Assembly (NCBI RefSeq): GCF_040436345.1
Contig: NC_133223.1
Coordinates: 11,141,613 to 11,205,612 of the forward strand
DNA: 64,000 nt
Origin: Pagrus major
Lineage: Eukaryota > Chordata > Actinopteri > Spariformes > Sparidae
Direction: 5' to 3'
Positions 50,501 through 61,284 of the stretch are shown here, one piece after another (position 1 is the stretch's first letter; every line of letters starts with the position of its first letter). A program made the translations under genes and the position numbers. Under the pieces are notes generated by a model that saw only the letters and a program-made list of their open reading frames with translations, was not told the origin of the DNA and made no database searches.

Positions 50501-53500
50501 TGTGACTGCTGTTCTGGCTCAGGCAGACAGACAAACTTTCTTCGTCCGAGGAGGAAGTGCAGCGGTTGTAAATAAGGTCCAGCTGTTTGCAGAAGTGGTT
50601 AAGGGGGAAGCCCACAACGTTGAGGAAGTCTCCATGGACGTATTCCACCAGCATGCCACCGAGAGCCTGAATACCATAGCCGCCAGCCTTGTCCCTGACA
50701 CAAACAGATACAAATATCTCATTGAGGGAGGCCATGTTACACTTTTGGGTTTTTCCCCTGTCCTTTAGTTTTTCATATAACTTTTTGGTGCGTGTGTACG
50801 CCAAGTTTCAAAGCACAAAGTCCACGCAAAGGGAAATGCCTTCTTTTTTGGTCAAGCCTTTTCTTCAGTTACTTGTCACTATGTAACACAGCAAAGCACA
50901 GCAACTTTTCTGTTGTTGGTTGCAAAAACCAACACAAAAGTCTTCATCTGATCCTACCATGAGGATTTCAAGGCTCAGTGGATTAACTTTATTTTTAGAT
51001 CTAAAAGTTGCAGAAATGTCCCCGCAACAAATGTGTGCATTTAACTCCAGACTGCATTATCGACAAGGGCCGGTAACTATACAAGCTCAAGGACGGATTG
51101 AAACGATACGAACAAATGATTTGTTTTATCTTGTTTTACCATTTACTTTGTAGATTAGCCTGTTAAACTTGGTGTTAGCATCTTGCACATCCATTGTGAC
51201 ATCTCTTACCACATCCTGGGGTGATGTTGGACTCGTGCTGTAATATTGAGGAACAATGAAGCCAAACTATGTGAACATCAAAACTCATCTGAAGCCAACT
51301 AAATAACGAGAGGTAGGTTATATGCTGGTAACTGTTTTTTCATGTTGTTTTTTGTCGAAGTTTATAACGCTACTGCAGCACGTTAGCTTCATTGTTATAC
51401 ATAAGCCTGCTGGTGAGTGTGAATGCGTGTTGTTGGCTGCTGCATGTAGATATAAAAAGGGTGCTGGATGAATTAATTTGCTTGGTAACTTAAGTTAACT
51501 CCCAGCAGCTAGCTTGCTCATATTATAAAGCTGTGACATTAATGAACACTCGACAGTGAGGCTGAGGCTTATATGGATCAGACTCCTGCTCAAACATGTG
51601 GGGTGGTAAGGTTTTACGTTTAGAAGTGTTTACTGTGGTGATATTCACGGTAGAAGTTCTAGTTGATTCTAGTGATTCCCAGGGAACAAAAAAACTGTCA
51701 GAAGTGACAGTAATTAGGCTTTTTAGAAGGGGGGCTGCAGCAATGTACACTATGAGAATGTGTTTTTTGAACAAATAAAGCATGTAAAACTCTTATTTTA
51801 GACACCTCAAATTAAAGTATGAACCTGAAAATGAGCATGATATGGCCTCTTAAACCATAACATATACACTGAGCAATACAGAAACACAGCGGGGTTGTAC
51901 GTGTAGTAGTACTTCTTCAAATTAAGTTTTAATCAAAGATACATAAGTCAAAAGATACATTCTCTCTGACCCAAGTCGAGATTGTATTTCTTGCTGACAC
52001 ATCTCTATCAAATAGGACAAGGCAAACACAGCAGGAAAAAAAAAAAAGCTCAGGCATCAAAGTCCAAAAAAGCGAAAGGTTCATGAGGCTTGCATTCACT
52101 TAATGACCTCCACTGATCAAATGCTTGGTTCGGTTACTTCACCAGGGCAAATCAATAGCTTTTACATGTGTGGAAGTTCAAATGTTCATACTCACATGGG
52201 TTCACCACTATTGATGTACTCCCATAGCATACTTTCTGAGAGATCAGCAAACTTGACCTTTGTTTCTTCGTAGAATTCAAATGACTGGTAGTCCACTTCT
52301 TCATCTGGGGGGCAGGGAGGTTAATAAATGAATCACATTTGGCCAGTAAAGCCCTCTCGTGAACAGTACTTTTAGGAAACTGGTATGAAATCTTTCATTA
52401 TTAGCTTTTCCATACAGATATTCTTCCTGGACATTTTAGAAAAACAAAAGAAGCCACAAAGGGCTGAACTTTTCTAACACGTGTTTTCTTCAACACATAT
52501 CTACAGAAAACAATTATTATTTAGTTGTGACTTACTTTCTTTCTCGTGGCAGAGGACTACAGCTACACCAGTGAAGACGCTGTGCTCTTTGCCACTCAAT
52601 CTGGAAGAGAAAAACCAAAAAGAGAGAACTTGTAAACAAGATATTGTCCATTTCCTGTCGCAATGTTAACTCAGACAGGATGTATGACGTGACACTGACT
52701 TTGACAGCATCCTGTAGGCATCATGTTTGTCCACTGGCTTCTCCAGAATCATGCCATCTACAGTCTGTGGAAATTAAAAACAATGGGCAGATTAAACAAT
52801 ATACATCATGCAACTTTTATTGCAGAGTAAGCATATACAAAACTGTAATCTCTTCTTACTCTTACCACAATTGTGTCTGCTCCGATTACCATGTTTGGAG
52901 TCTTCAAGTGTTTCTAAAGCAAATTAATACACAATAAATTATCAACATGTAACTGAACAAGATAATATTTACTGTTTACTGTCATACAGAAAGGAGCTTA
53001 ACTCACAAAAAGCATCCTCCTGGCCACCTCCAGGGCCTTCTGTTTGGCTGTCTCAACAGCATACTCATGAGGTGCTTTGAAAAGCCCCTTGTCAAGAGTT
53101 TCTTTGAACCAGGATGGTACCACCTCAAACCTTAAGCCCTGAAATGTATAGGGGAGATTATAGTTAGCAAAATTATAGTCCAAACCATTCAACATTTTTG
53201 AAGTTGATATCAACATTTGAATCATTTTACACGAGTGCATAATATAAACAAACGTTTTCTAAAGGACCGTGACCAAAATATGTACTTGAGTGGAATATTT
53301 CACAGTTGAATTACAAACTTATATAATACATATAATATAGTACTCTCTGGTGGATGGCAGCACTGTTTCTGAATTACCTACAACACGTATTCTTGTTACA
53401 GATTTACGTATCTGCAATAAGCTGGTGTTGGATAATGTATCAGCCCGTCTGATTTATCAGTTCAATCATAAATAAAATACTCATTATCATTATGCGGATT

Positions 53501-54008
53501 GTCATTGACACCATAATCATCAGATAAGGCAAAGTTAGAGATGTGACAAGCGTGTGTCATGTATTATCCATTCAGCCCAAAGTTTTTCAGCTTTGTTGAG
53601 CTTGACTGATATACTGATTGGATCATGAAACATTTACAGTTACACCTAAATTTGTTGGATTTACTAATATTTTGTATATATAAGTCAATAACTTTGTTTG
53701 GTTTTTTGTACAGTTGATGCATACGTTCACATGAAAGCTTGTTAACTCTCTAACTGCTGGAGTCATGATTAGTCCTGACAGCAGAGTCATAGACCTGAAA
53801 AGAGAAATCTTGTTCCAGCTCAAAAAGTACAATTGTATGAGTTCACAATCAAACAAAATGTGCAGCTGTCGTGATATATATTCAGTTCCAATGAGTTTAA
53901 CTATAGCAAACATACTGCATTGCGGAGGATCTCCAGTCTCCTTGGAGAAGCACTTGCCAGCACGACCAGTTTACCCGCAAGCTTGGAAATGACCGGGTTC
54001 AGCACCAT
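47392..54008 (-). CDS. asmtl: ASMTL: Maf pyrophosphatase / ASMT-like methyltransferase fusion
   Basis: Fourteen coding exons read on the minus strand: 54008-53916, 53138-53007, 52913-52866, 52764-52700, 52600-52536, 52304-52196, 50694-50334, 50261-50025, 49270-49108, 48994-48795, 48690-48558, 48472-48332, 48212-48090, 47597-47392. All junctions are GT-AG with matching phases, giving 691 residues (human ASMTL is 621). Residues 1-210 are a Maf domain with ASASPRR (18-24), ETAKQKA (60-66) and GADTIV (86-91, D88 the expected catalytic acid); family members hydrolyse dTTP/UTP-type and modified nucleotides. Residues about 211-360 are a Ser/Pro/Thr-rich linker, longer than in human. Residues about 360-691 are ASMT-like, with the SAM-binding stretch CDVGGCTG (532-539) and ILHDWPDEK. 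Whether this half is enzymatically active is not known. The start ATG sits in a strong Kozak context (GCCGCCATGG). The gene lies about 0.7 kb downstream of p2ry8 on the same strand. Confidence 0.95.
49586..49740 (-). repeat. Dispersed repeat copy in asmtl intron
   Basis: Decayed, partial copy in minus orientation of the same family as 41701-41990 and 56572-56806. It shares the AACTTTGGA(A/T)AGAGCCAGG..TAGCTGTTTC block and the CTCAGCAAGAAAG end. It lies in the intron between asmtl exons 50261-50025 and 49270-49108. Confidence 0.6.
49740..49925. mobile_element. Small inverted-repeat element (MITE) in asmtl intron
   Basis: The two halves are imperfect inverted copies. The left half runs GTTTGGGTGAGCCATACTAG ... 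GACGTTTTGGGTTGGTGGCT. The right half, on the opposite strand, runs GGTTGGGTGAGCGATTAGTT ... ACGTTTTGGGTTGTTACTG. It is about 185 bp and non-coding. A related fragment occurs at 63845-63945. It abuts the dispersed repeat at 49586-49740. Confidence 0.65.
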
Positions 54009-54766
54009 GGCGGCCTTCTCATCGAACTGCCCCTAAAGTGATGAACAGAGTTAAACATTACAGATGTGTCCCACTTTATGTAAAGGTTGCAGCAACACGG
54101 AGTCAGATGACTGCAGCTGTTCATACACTGTCAGTGAGGACAGGTACATAAAGAGCTAAAACAATTAGCTGACCGTTTAATGGGTCAACTGACGTAAGCT
54201 AAACAGTTAATCATTAAAGTAGTGAGTTGCAGCCCTAGTCCAATACGTCTCATACATACATTACTGAATAATGCATTAAAAAATACAGTGAATGAGCAGC
54301 TGTCAGTATTTCCACTCACTGTGAGTAACTTCATGCATGAAGGAAGCCATTTCTTTAAGTCACAGCTTTCCTGAATAACTGTTTTATGCTAGTGTAGCAT
54401 ATTTACTGTGCCTACACAATCAATATGTGGCTTCTCTGAAGCAAGAGTCAAAAGTTAACCAGCGTAGGTTATAACCTTATGATAGAACATGCGACATAGA
54501 TGGTTCACCACTCTGCTATCCTGACTATGTTAACTTTCTGTTATCTATCAGCTAATATAGGTTGTTTTGTTGATTCTAGTTTCTTTAACGTTACTTCAAG
54601 AAAAAGCTCCTTCGACTGCAAGTGAACGACACGTACTGTAATGTTTAGTTCGCGAGTTCATCCCCCCAAAATGGACACGGTTGAATATACACAGTCATTT
54701 AAAAAGCACGTTTCGGTGTCTGAGCATTACTTTATACAAGATATATAACGTCAGTATATGACTTAC

Positions 54767-54880
54767 CTGCTCAAGTAGGGAAACTGGCAGTGATGGCTGC
54801 TTGCTAGGACAACCAACGTGACGACGCTTACGTGATGACGTTTCACTACGTGGGCGGCGCCACATGAGAGACGTATGCAA
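54767..54880 (-). other. asmtl: asmtl first exon, probably 5' UTR
   Basis: A consensus donor (GAGCAG|GTAAGT) ends this exon at 54767, and it joins the acceptor at 54033 (CACTTTAG|GGGCAG) 24 nt upstream of the chosen start codon. The reading frame is open across the junction back to an ATG at 54880, so a longer N-terminus is formally possible (see findings). The start at 54008 is preferred because of its Kozak context and because Maf proteins begin close to the SASPRR motif. The 5' limit of the exon is not determined; 54880 is only the end of the open frame. Confidence 0.55.
54811..54880 (-). promoter_or_regulatory. Likely asmtl core promoter, CpG- and CRE-rich
   Basis: This short stretch just upstream of the first exon donor is unusually rich in CpG. 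It holds several ACGT/TGACG motifs of the CREB/ATF type (for example GTGATGACGTTTC) and an Sp1-like GGGCGG followed by GCGCC. No TATA box is obvious at a fixed distance. This looks like a TATA-less housekeeping promoter. The call rests on composition and position only. Confidence 0.45.
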
Positions 54881-54910
54881 GTTTCAATGTGCAACAACTA
54901 CTACTAGTAC

Positions 54911-54941
<31 letters not shown>

Positions 54942-55005
54942 GTGAGGATGATGATGATGACGACAATAATAACAATAATAATAATAATAACAATATTAAT
55001 ATTAA
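54911..55005. repeat. (AAT)n / (GAT)n compound microsatellite
   Basis: Runs of ATA/AAT, then GATGATGATG, then AATAACAATAAT units, immediately upstream of the asmtl promoter region and downstream of the p2ry8 3' end. Confidence 0.9.
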
Positions 55006-55573
55006 TACAATGAATAAACATTTATTTTGTAGACAAAGAAAACAGAGAAAACAAAAATAACAATAGGAGGAGATTGAAAGTTTCATAAGTTAAAAAGGTC
55101 ACAAGGTCAACTATATCAATTCATAGTTAAAAACAGGACAACAATGTACAGAAACATGAACAGAGAATATGTTATAAATGTTACAAAGTCAGCTATGTTC
55201 AGGCAGAGAAGGCCTTCATAAAATACATGTTTAATTCACATTTTATTGACACTTGTGCATGCTACATCTTTTGTTATATTTTGATACTCATGGCAGATAT
55301 TAAAATACAAAATTAATGGGTTTTTTTTTTCATTCCATGAAATAACACGTAGGGTAATGCAGGAATAATGACTAAGTTAGCAAAGACATTCATCTGCCAT
55401 CCATGTTCATCAGCTCGGTGCACATAAAAATAAGAAGTAAAATGGTTCTGAAATCTGACCCAGGAAAAGGTGATGAAAGAGTTTGACGCACACAAGGCCA
55501 GCCCATGTCACTCACTCTTACACTATCAATCGCTTCCTTTCCCACATGTCTATTTTTACTTCCTCAATTTCTC
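55006..55573 (-). other. p2ry8 3' UTR and p2ry8-asmtl spacer
   Basis: Follows the p2ry8 stop on the minus strand. AATAAA on the minus strand is visible at 55247-55242 and again at 55026-55021. No other gene is seen. The whole spacer from the p2ry8 stop to the asmtl first exon is only about 0.7 kb. Confidence 0.6.
55242..55247 (-). terminator. Candidate p2ry8 polyadenylation signal
   Basis: AATAAA on the minus strand, about 330 nt downstream of the p2ry8 stop codon. A second copy lies at 55026-55021. Confidence 0.45.
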
Positions 55574-57247
55574 TCATTCTTTCTCTCTATGCTGTGATGT
55601 GCCTGGCATCAAATACACCTTGCTGTGTTGTCTCTCTTGACCTTCGAAAGTGCAATGTGCCGAGTACACACTCTCTTTATGCTCCATCTTCATTGAGTCC
55701 CCACTACTCAGGCTATGCAGATTCACCATCTGCCTCAGCTTTTGTCTGAAATCCTTGGAACCAAAGTAGTAAATGAATGGATCGATGCAGCTATTCAGGC
55801 AGCTGAAACAGAGAGACAGTTTGTAGGCCATGTAAATGGACTTCTTATAGAAGAGTCTCAGCACTGAGTGAGTCAACAGGAGGATGTTGTTGGGGGCAAA
55901 GCAAAGAGTGAAGACTAGGAGAACAATGACAGCCAGACGTATTGCTCTGTCTTTCTGGGTTGTCTTGAAATCTTTGGCCAGTTTGCGGATCACACTGACA
56001 TAGCAGAATGTCGTGACACAGAAAGGGAAGAGGAAGAGGATGAACACCATGCTGAAGAGAAAGGCTGCCCAGGCTGCCGTGGATGGGAGCATGTCTTTCT
56101 TCAGCATGTCAAAGCATGTGGTAATCTCGAGTTCAGGGAACTCAAAGGTCAGGTCTGTGGTCATCAGTGGGTACAGAACGCACAGGACCAAACCCCACAT
56201 GAGGATGCAGCTTATGACTGCGATGGACTTCTTCTTCCTGATCTGCCTGAACAGCATGGGCCTGACGATGCCAAGGTAGCGGTCAATTCCGATGGCCATC
56301 ATGGTCAGGATGGAGCAGTACATATTGGTGTAGAAGATGAGGGTCAGGGAACTATTGATGGAGACAAAAACCAAAGTGTAAAAAGGACCATCGCTGGTTT
56401 TATGGGGGGTTACGTAACAAACTTTTCATTTGCCAAGGGCAGTGAATTATTTGTTGCCACCGTGAGGTTAGCAGCCAACCAGTGGAGAATCTGCAACTCA
56501 AGTAAGACACATAACCCTTAAGCAGCCCATCTTTGTTGCCACTATTAATCTAAAGTTTTTGTACAGATTAATTAGTGGGCTTTAAAGGTGCTAATTGGCA
56601 GATTTTGTAACTTTTGGATAGAGCAAGGCTAGCTGTTTCCCCCTGTTTAGAATCTCTATGCCATGCTAAGATAAGCTAAGCTTAATGGCTGCCGGCTGTC
56701 ACTTCGTAATGAACAAACAGATATGATAAGAGAGGTATTAAACTTCTCATCTAACTCTCTGCAAGAAAGCAAAGTGTATTTATCAAAATGTCAAAATATT
56801 CTAACTGATGGACTGTGGACGTCCACTGAGTATCTGTGAAAATAATGTTTTGCCTGACAATCACAAGGTAAACAAGTTGAAGAATGTCCTTTCAAATGTA
56901 TGTGGATTTCTCCGTATCAATACTTTAACAATGCACTGCAATCATAAGGAATACCTGCACATCTTGGGTCCCAGTCTCCAGTCATACCCTTGGAGCTGGT
57001 AGGCAATCTGAAAGGGCAGGGCAATGCCAAGGGCCAAGTCGGTGAACGTGAGATTAATCATGAAGATGATGGAGGCAGACTTGGGGGAGGTACGGAAGAT
57101 GAGGATCCACATGGAGAGGCCATTTCCTACCAGGTTGATGGCAGTGACGAACATGTAGATGACAGAGATGGCAACACTGGTGTTTGTATTCTTAAACAGG
57201 GACAGGGTGGCGTTGTCTAGTTTGGGGATGCTGGAATTCCCCGTCAT
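55574..57247 (-). CDS. p2ry8: P2Y receptor family member 8 (class A GPCR)
   Basis: Two coding exons, 57247-56955 and 56351-55574, joined by a GT-AG intron of 603 bp, encode 356 residues (human P2RY8 has 359). Seven membrane segments are present. Landmarks are GNGLS in TM1, LTFTDLAL in TM2, Cys97 at the top of TM3, DRY at 121-123, TCFDMLKK with the second-loop cysteine, CFAPNN in TM6 and DPFIYYF in TM7. N-glycosylation sites are at Asn4, Asn12 and Asn22. Human P2RY8 couples to G13 and responds to S-geranylgeranyl-L-glutathione to confine germinal-centre B cells; the fish role is inferred. The start is the ATG at 57247 (A at -3), 27 nt inside an exon whose acceptor is at 57275. The intron between Cys97 and the rest of TM3 is unusual, because human P2RY8 codes from one exon. 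A candidate poly(A) signal is at 55247-55242. Confidence 0.95.
56352..56954 (-). other. p2ry8: p2ry8 intron interrupting the coding region
   Basis: Intron of 603 bp with donor CAG|GTATTC and acceptor ATCAATAG|TTCCC. It splits a serine codon immediately after Cys97. Roughly 40% of it (56572-56806) is a copy of a dispersed fish repeat that is also present at 41.7 and 49.6 kb. Confidence 0.9.
56572..56806 (-). repeat. Dispersed repeat copy in p2ry8 intron
   Basis: Reverse-orientation copy of the element at 41701-41990. Shared stretches, read on the minus strand, include TTTGACATTTTGATAAATACAC..., GCAGAGAGTTAGATGAGAAG and the TTAGCTTATCTTAGCATGG block. The sequence is familiar to me as an abundant percomorph interspersed repeat, but I cannot assign it to a named family from here. 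Confidence 0.7.
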
Positions 57248-57737
57248 GATCAGATCAGAATGGCCTCTCACCACCTGTGTGCCAGAGTTTGACAAAGACT
57301 TGTGAGGATGTGGTAGAGCTTCTTTTTCTCAGAAAATACTTATGGGAAAAAAAGCAATATGATGAGCAAAGTGATGCATGCCACTAGGTGTAATTTCTCC
57401 TCTTTGGGTGCAAAACTGATTGATCTCAAGGTGTGAAACAGATACAGTAGCATTCATATCTAGACCGTGTTGTTGTTAGCGTGCGAGTAGCACATGTGCT
57501 GGGTGGAGTTTTCGCACAGGAAAAGGACATGCTTGATTTGTGGTGAAGCGTGCCAACTGCCACTGGGGAGCTCACAATTGACACATGCAAAAATGTTTAG
57601 GGGGTAGTATCACAACTCTCAGCCATTATGTTATAACAGGCTTAAAGAAGAAGGTGAGACAAAATCGAATATTAGGTAGTTAACACCACAGTAAGGGCAG
57701 GAAATACAAACACTTTCTATCATATGTGGTGCACATG

Positions 57738-57771
57738 GTGGTGGGGGGTGGTGGGGGGTGGGTGGGGGGTT
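57738..57771 (+). repeat. G-run tract, potential G-quadruplex
   Basis: Runs of six, six, three and six G, separated by 1-4 bases, all on the plus strand. This fits the G3+N1-7 quadruplex pattern. It lies in the putative first intron of p2ry8, on the non-transcribed-sense strand (the minus-strand transcript would be C-rich). Confidence 0.7.
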
Positions 57772-57936
57772 ACCACAAACCAAACGGAGATGTAATCAAC
57801 AGAAACACATTGTTGAGCCGTTGTAATTTTTTAAAACTTTTTTGTAAAGTTATACAATGTGGTAACACCTGAGAAACAACCTGAGAAACACACACTGTGT
57901 TGCAATAATGAAAAACCCAAGATGTGGCATTATATG

Positions 57937-57938
57937 TT

Positions 57939-58034
<96 letters not shown>
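57937..58034. repeat. (TA)n microsatellite
   Basis: About 98 bp of almost pure TA with one TG interruption near its left end. It is self-complementary and prone to cruciform formation and length variation. The long Tyr/Ile open frames across it are artefacts of the repeat. Confidence 0.95.
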
Positions 58035-58037
<3 letters not shown>

Positions 58038-58333
58038 GATATGTATGATATGATAGAAAGTGTATATATATATTTTACATTTACACTTTCAATGTCATAT
58101 GCAGCTGTATCCTCTTTTGAATAAATGTTATTAACTTACTGAAAACCTACTAAAAATAGCAAATGTTGACCAGAGTCCTTTTACTGAGAACTTAAAAGTA
58201 CACAGAAATAATACAAGAAAAAATGCTGTATAATACAACTGACACGTGGTGCAGTTTGGTTTCAATCTCAAAAATGTAAAATCATGAAAATATAATGAAC
58301 GATTCCCCTGATAAAAGTCAGTTTAACACTCAC

Positions 58334-58440
58334 CTATATGGAAACAGGCAGACAAGACGTGGCAGGCAGGTAGGCAGTTGCAGATGGAGGTGTAGATATT
58401 GTGACGGGGGTTTGAACTTGTCACTGTACCACAGATAGAG
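58334..58440 (-). other. p2ry8: Candidate p2ry8 5' non-coding exon
   Basis: A strong donor (CATATAG|GTGAGTG) on the minus strand ends at 58334, and a plausible acceptor (GGCACACAG|GTGGTG) precedes the p2ry8 start codon at 57275. This suggests a first non-coding exon and an intron of about 1.06 kb. The 5' limit is unknown and the value given is approximate. A GAGGAAAT motif (PU.1/ETS-like on the plus strand) lies near 58446, which would suit a leukocyte gene but is weak evidence. Confidence 0.4.
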
Positions 58441-61284
58441 AGGGAGAGGAAATGGATCATGTGACATATTTCATCCTACCAACTGTAGTAAAAGCCACGC
58501 TTTAGAGGCGGTCTTGGAGAATGACTCTTTAGAAATACATCAAGAGAACAGCATGGGGAACAAACACATTTCCTTATCATGATTGACTTGTTCATCACCA
58601 TGTAATTCGTGAATTATCTGTACACATGGGAGGACTGCACACTACAAAGTGCTTACAGGAAACTGACAAAACCATTCTGTTATTGACAGTCTTTGTTCAT
58701 AACGTATCAAAGGGTGTCACTTTCACTCTTACTTATTGTTGTTCATATCACTGCTGTAATTGAAAAGGGAAAAACACAAGTGGGTGTCAAAAAGAAATAC
58801 CTGTGAAATGTATGCAAATAGAGAAGAAAAATGATCCTTATTCTGTATGTGGGCTGAGATAATATCGGATCTGTGTCCTCCAGTCAAAAATGTGTTTTTC
58901 TTCTTCTTCCTACAGTTGAATGTTTCAGCTTCACTCTGTAGAATGTTGTATGTTTGACACAAGAAGGCTGTTTTCAACATTCATTGCTGAAAGTGTAGAT
59001 TTCCACTGTGCTCAATAACGTTGGTGGGCCTACAAGCATGATTTGTGACATCACAAATAGTTTGGAAGCCTGGATCAATATCCAGCAGACTCAAGTGTGA
59101 TGTGGAGACTTGAAGCCTCCAGTGCACACACACTGAGGATGGACTTTACAGTGAAGTAGGAGACATCTTGTGTCCAGCAGATAAACTTGTGAAATGACAA
59201 TATATAATATATTCATGTATTATATATAAAGTATAATGAATAAATAAATAAATAAATGAATGAAGTAAAATATATATTTTACTTTATTTATCTAAGTATT
59301 TCTGATTCTGATTCTGATTTTTCTGGAGTTTCTAATGAGGTAGAAGGAGTAGGTGCCATTTAAAGGATTTCAATGTGGTAATTACACTTTATATCTGCAA
59401 AAACCATTTCAGACATTAGAAATGTTTTTGTATGCCTTAGTACATGTGTGGAGGGTATCTTTAAATATTTCTTAAAGCACCACAAGAAGGGTTTGAGGTA
59501 TCAGTAGGTAGCCACTGTTCTATAAACAAACACCCACAGGTTCTGTTCGAAAGTGTTTTTTAAGCGAAGTGAGAGCACCAGATTTAAACTCATCACTCAC
59601 AAGATCCACGGGATGTGTTCTTATGCTGCTGGCTTCCTGTTGATTATGACAGTTCTGCTTTATCTGGGTGACAGTGTGACAGACACTTTCTGTGAGATTA
59701 TTGTGATCCTGGCAATAGAGAACATTGAGTAAAAGAATGTGTCAAACCGCAATTACAACATTCCATCTTCCTTATGTGACCACGATCTCAACTGACATTT
59801 AGAAAGAAAAATGGTTACGTTTTATGTCAGCTTTGGTAAATCTATCTCCAGTATCACTAATGAAACAGCTAGGCATGTCTACGCCCACTAATGCTGTGAT
59901 ACTGCTGCACATCCATACATTACTAACTGTAATTGATTCATATCTGCCAGTTGAATATATGTACTGTGGGCAGGGCTGCCTCACCCAAACTGTCAGAGAA
60001 CTTCCACAATGACTGAAACACAGTTTAGTCTGTTATAACGGTTGAAGAGCTTTATTTTATCACAACTGAAAGGAAGAAAAATGATAAAAGAGGTATGATA
60101 GACAAATGTTAGGTCATGTGCAAAAATAATATAAGGCTTGTTAAACACACTATATTACTTCATCAACATTTGTGTCTTCTCAATTACATTTAGTTGACAG
60201 GATCAATAGAAAACCATGCGCACAGCATAGAAAATGTATTCCATTTATCTGTGTTGTATCTTTCAACTTTACATATTACTTTTTGGAAATGCTTTATAGA
60301 AATGTAGAGAGTATGTTCTTCTTGGCTCATGGGTGATCATGTACAAAGCTTTGATCACAAAAAAATATTGTCTCTGTTGTATGACACCTAGAATACGATG
60401 GACTGCATGTAATAAGACACATAGAACATAGGGAAAAGTGGTAAAACATGTTGACTCTTCATCAATAATATCTCTTATCCCTTCTCATTCGCACACCTTT
60501 ACACACAGAAATACACACATGATTTAATTTATTACATTTTCTACATCCATCGTTTGTAAGTTTGACTTACCTTATATTTTGTTTTAATAAAAACTTTATA
60601 GGATTTCTAAAAACATCCAGGTCCAGTGGAGTCTATAAAGGCTGAGTAACAAGATTGGTTTTAGATGACGAGGTTCCACTCGCAAGTTATTGATGGACAC
60701 CAAATGTGAGCTGCCTCTAACAGGGACATACGATGACCAAAAGGAATGACACTGCACTGCTTCGTGTGAAAAAGCTTTGAGGAAACTGAAAAGTAGCTAG
60801 CAGGAAGCAACTGCAAAATTCATTGCAATATCAATCGATGCATTTGCACCAAACAGTACATGTAATATACCAAATTACTGTAAAAAACAAAATGAGTTAA
60901 CTGTTGTGCTATCCTGAAGGTTACAACTAATGTTTGTCTCTGTTCTCGATATTCTTCACATGGTCTACTCCAAGCATTTAACCTTTTGGTATACTCTGAT
61001 GATTCTTAAATACTAATCAGTAAAACAGTTAAATGTTTAGTGCGTGCTAAAAATGTTCATGCTTCAGCAAAACAAAGGCCTTGACCAACATTCAAAGCTC
61101 TGAATTTTAATACACCTAATGCAGATGAAAGTTACTAAAAGATTGCTGCTTCTGAAGTGCCTTTCTCCCCCAATGGAGTGTGTTATTTTTAAAATCTCAA
61201 TGATAACCAGTCAAACCTGTCACCATCAACATAGGCTAAAAAGCCGAATAATTTATATGTACTGTCTACAATCGTCCAGACTGC
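58441..61284. other. Intergenic region between p2ry8 and the UPF3-family gene
   Basis: No convincing exon is seen on either strand. The part nearest 61284 is expected to be UPF3 3' UTR. The stretch at about 59020-59175 (CATCACAAATAGTTTGGAAG, TCAAGTGTGATGTGGAGACT) looks like a dispersed repeat by its style, but I saw no second copy here to prove it. A (TAAA)n/AT-rich tract lies at 59200-59280. Confidence 0.5.

Larger units (their letters stand above)
57275..58333 (-). other. Putative p2ry8 first intron
   Basis: Non-coding. It holds a G-run tract at 57738-57771 (four or more runs of three or more G on the plus strand, compatible with a G-quadruplex) and a long TA dinucleotide repeat at 57937-58034. 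Nothing else is recognised in it. Confidence 0.4.

Noticed and set aside
56013..56279. Plus-strand frames across p2ry8
   Set aside because: Shadows of the receptor coding sequence on the opposite strand.
57859..58124. Tyr/Ile-rich open frames of about 65 codons
   Set aside because: Translation of the TA microsatellite.
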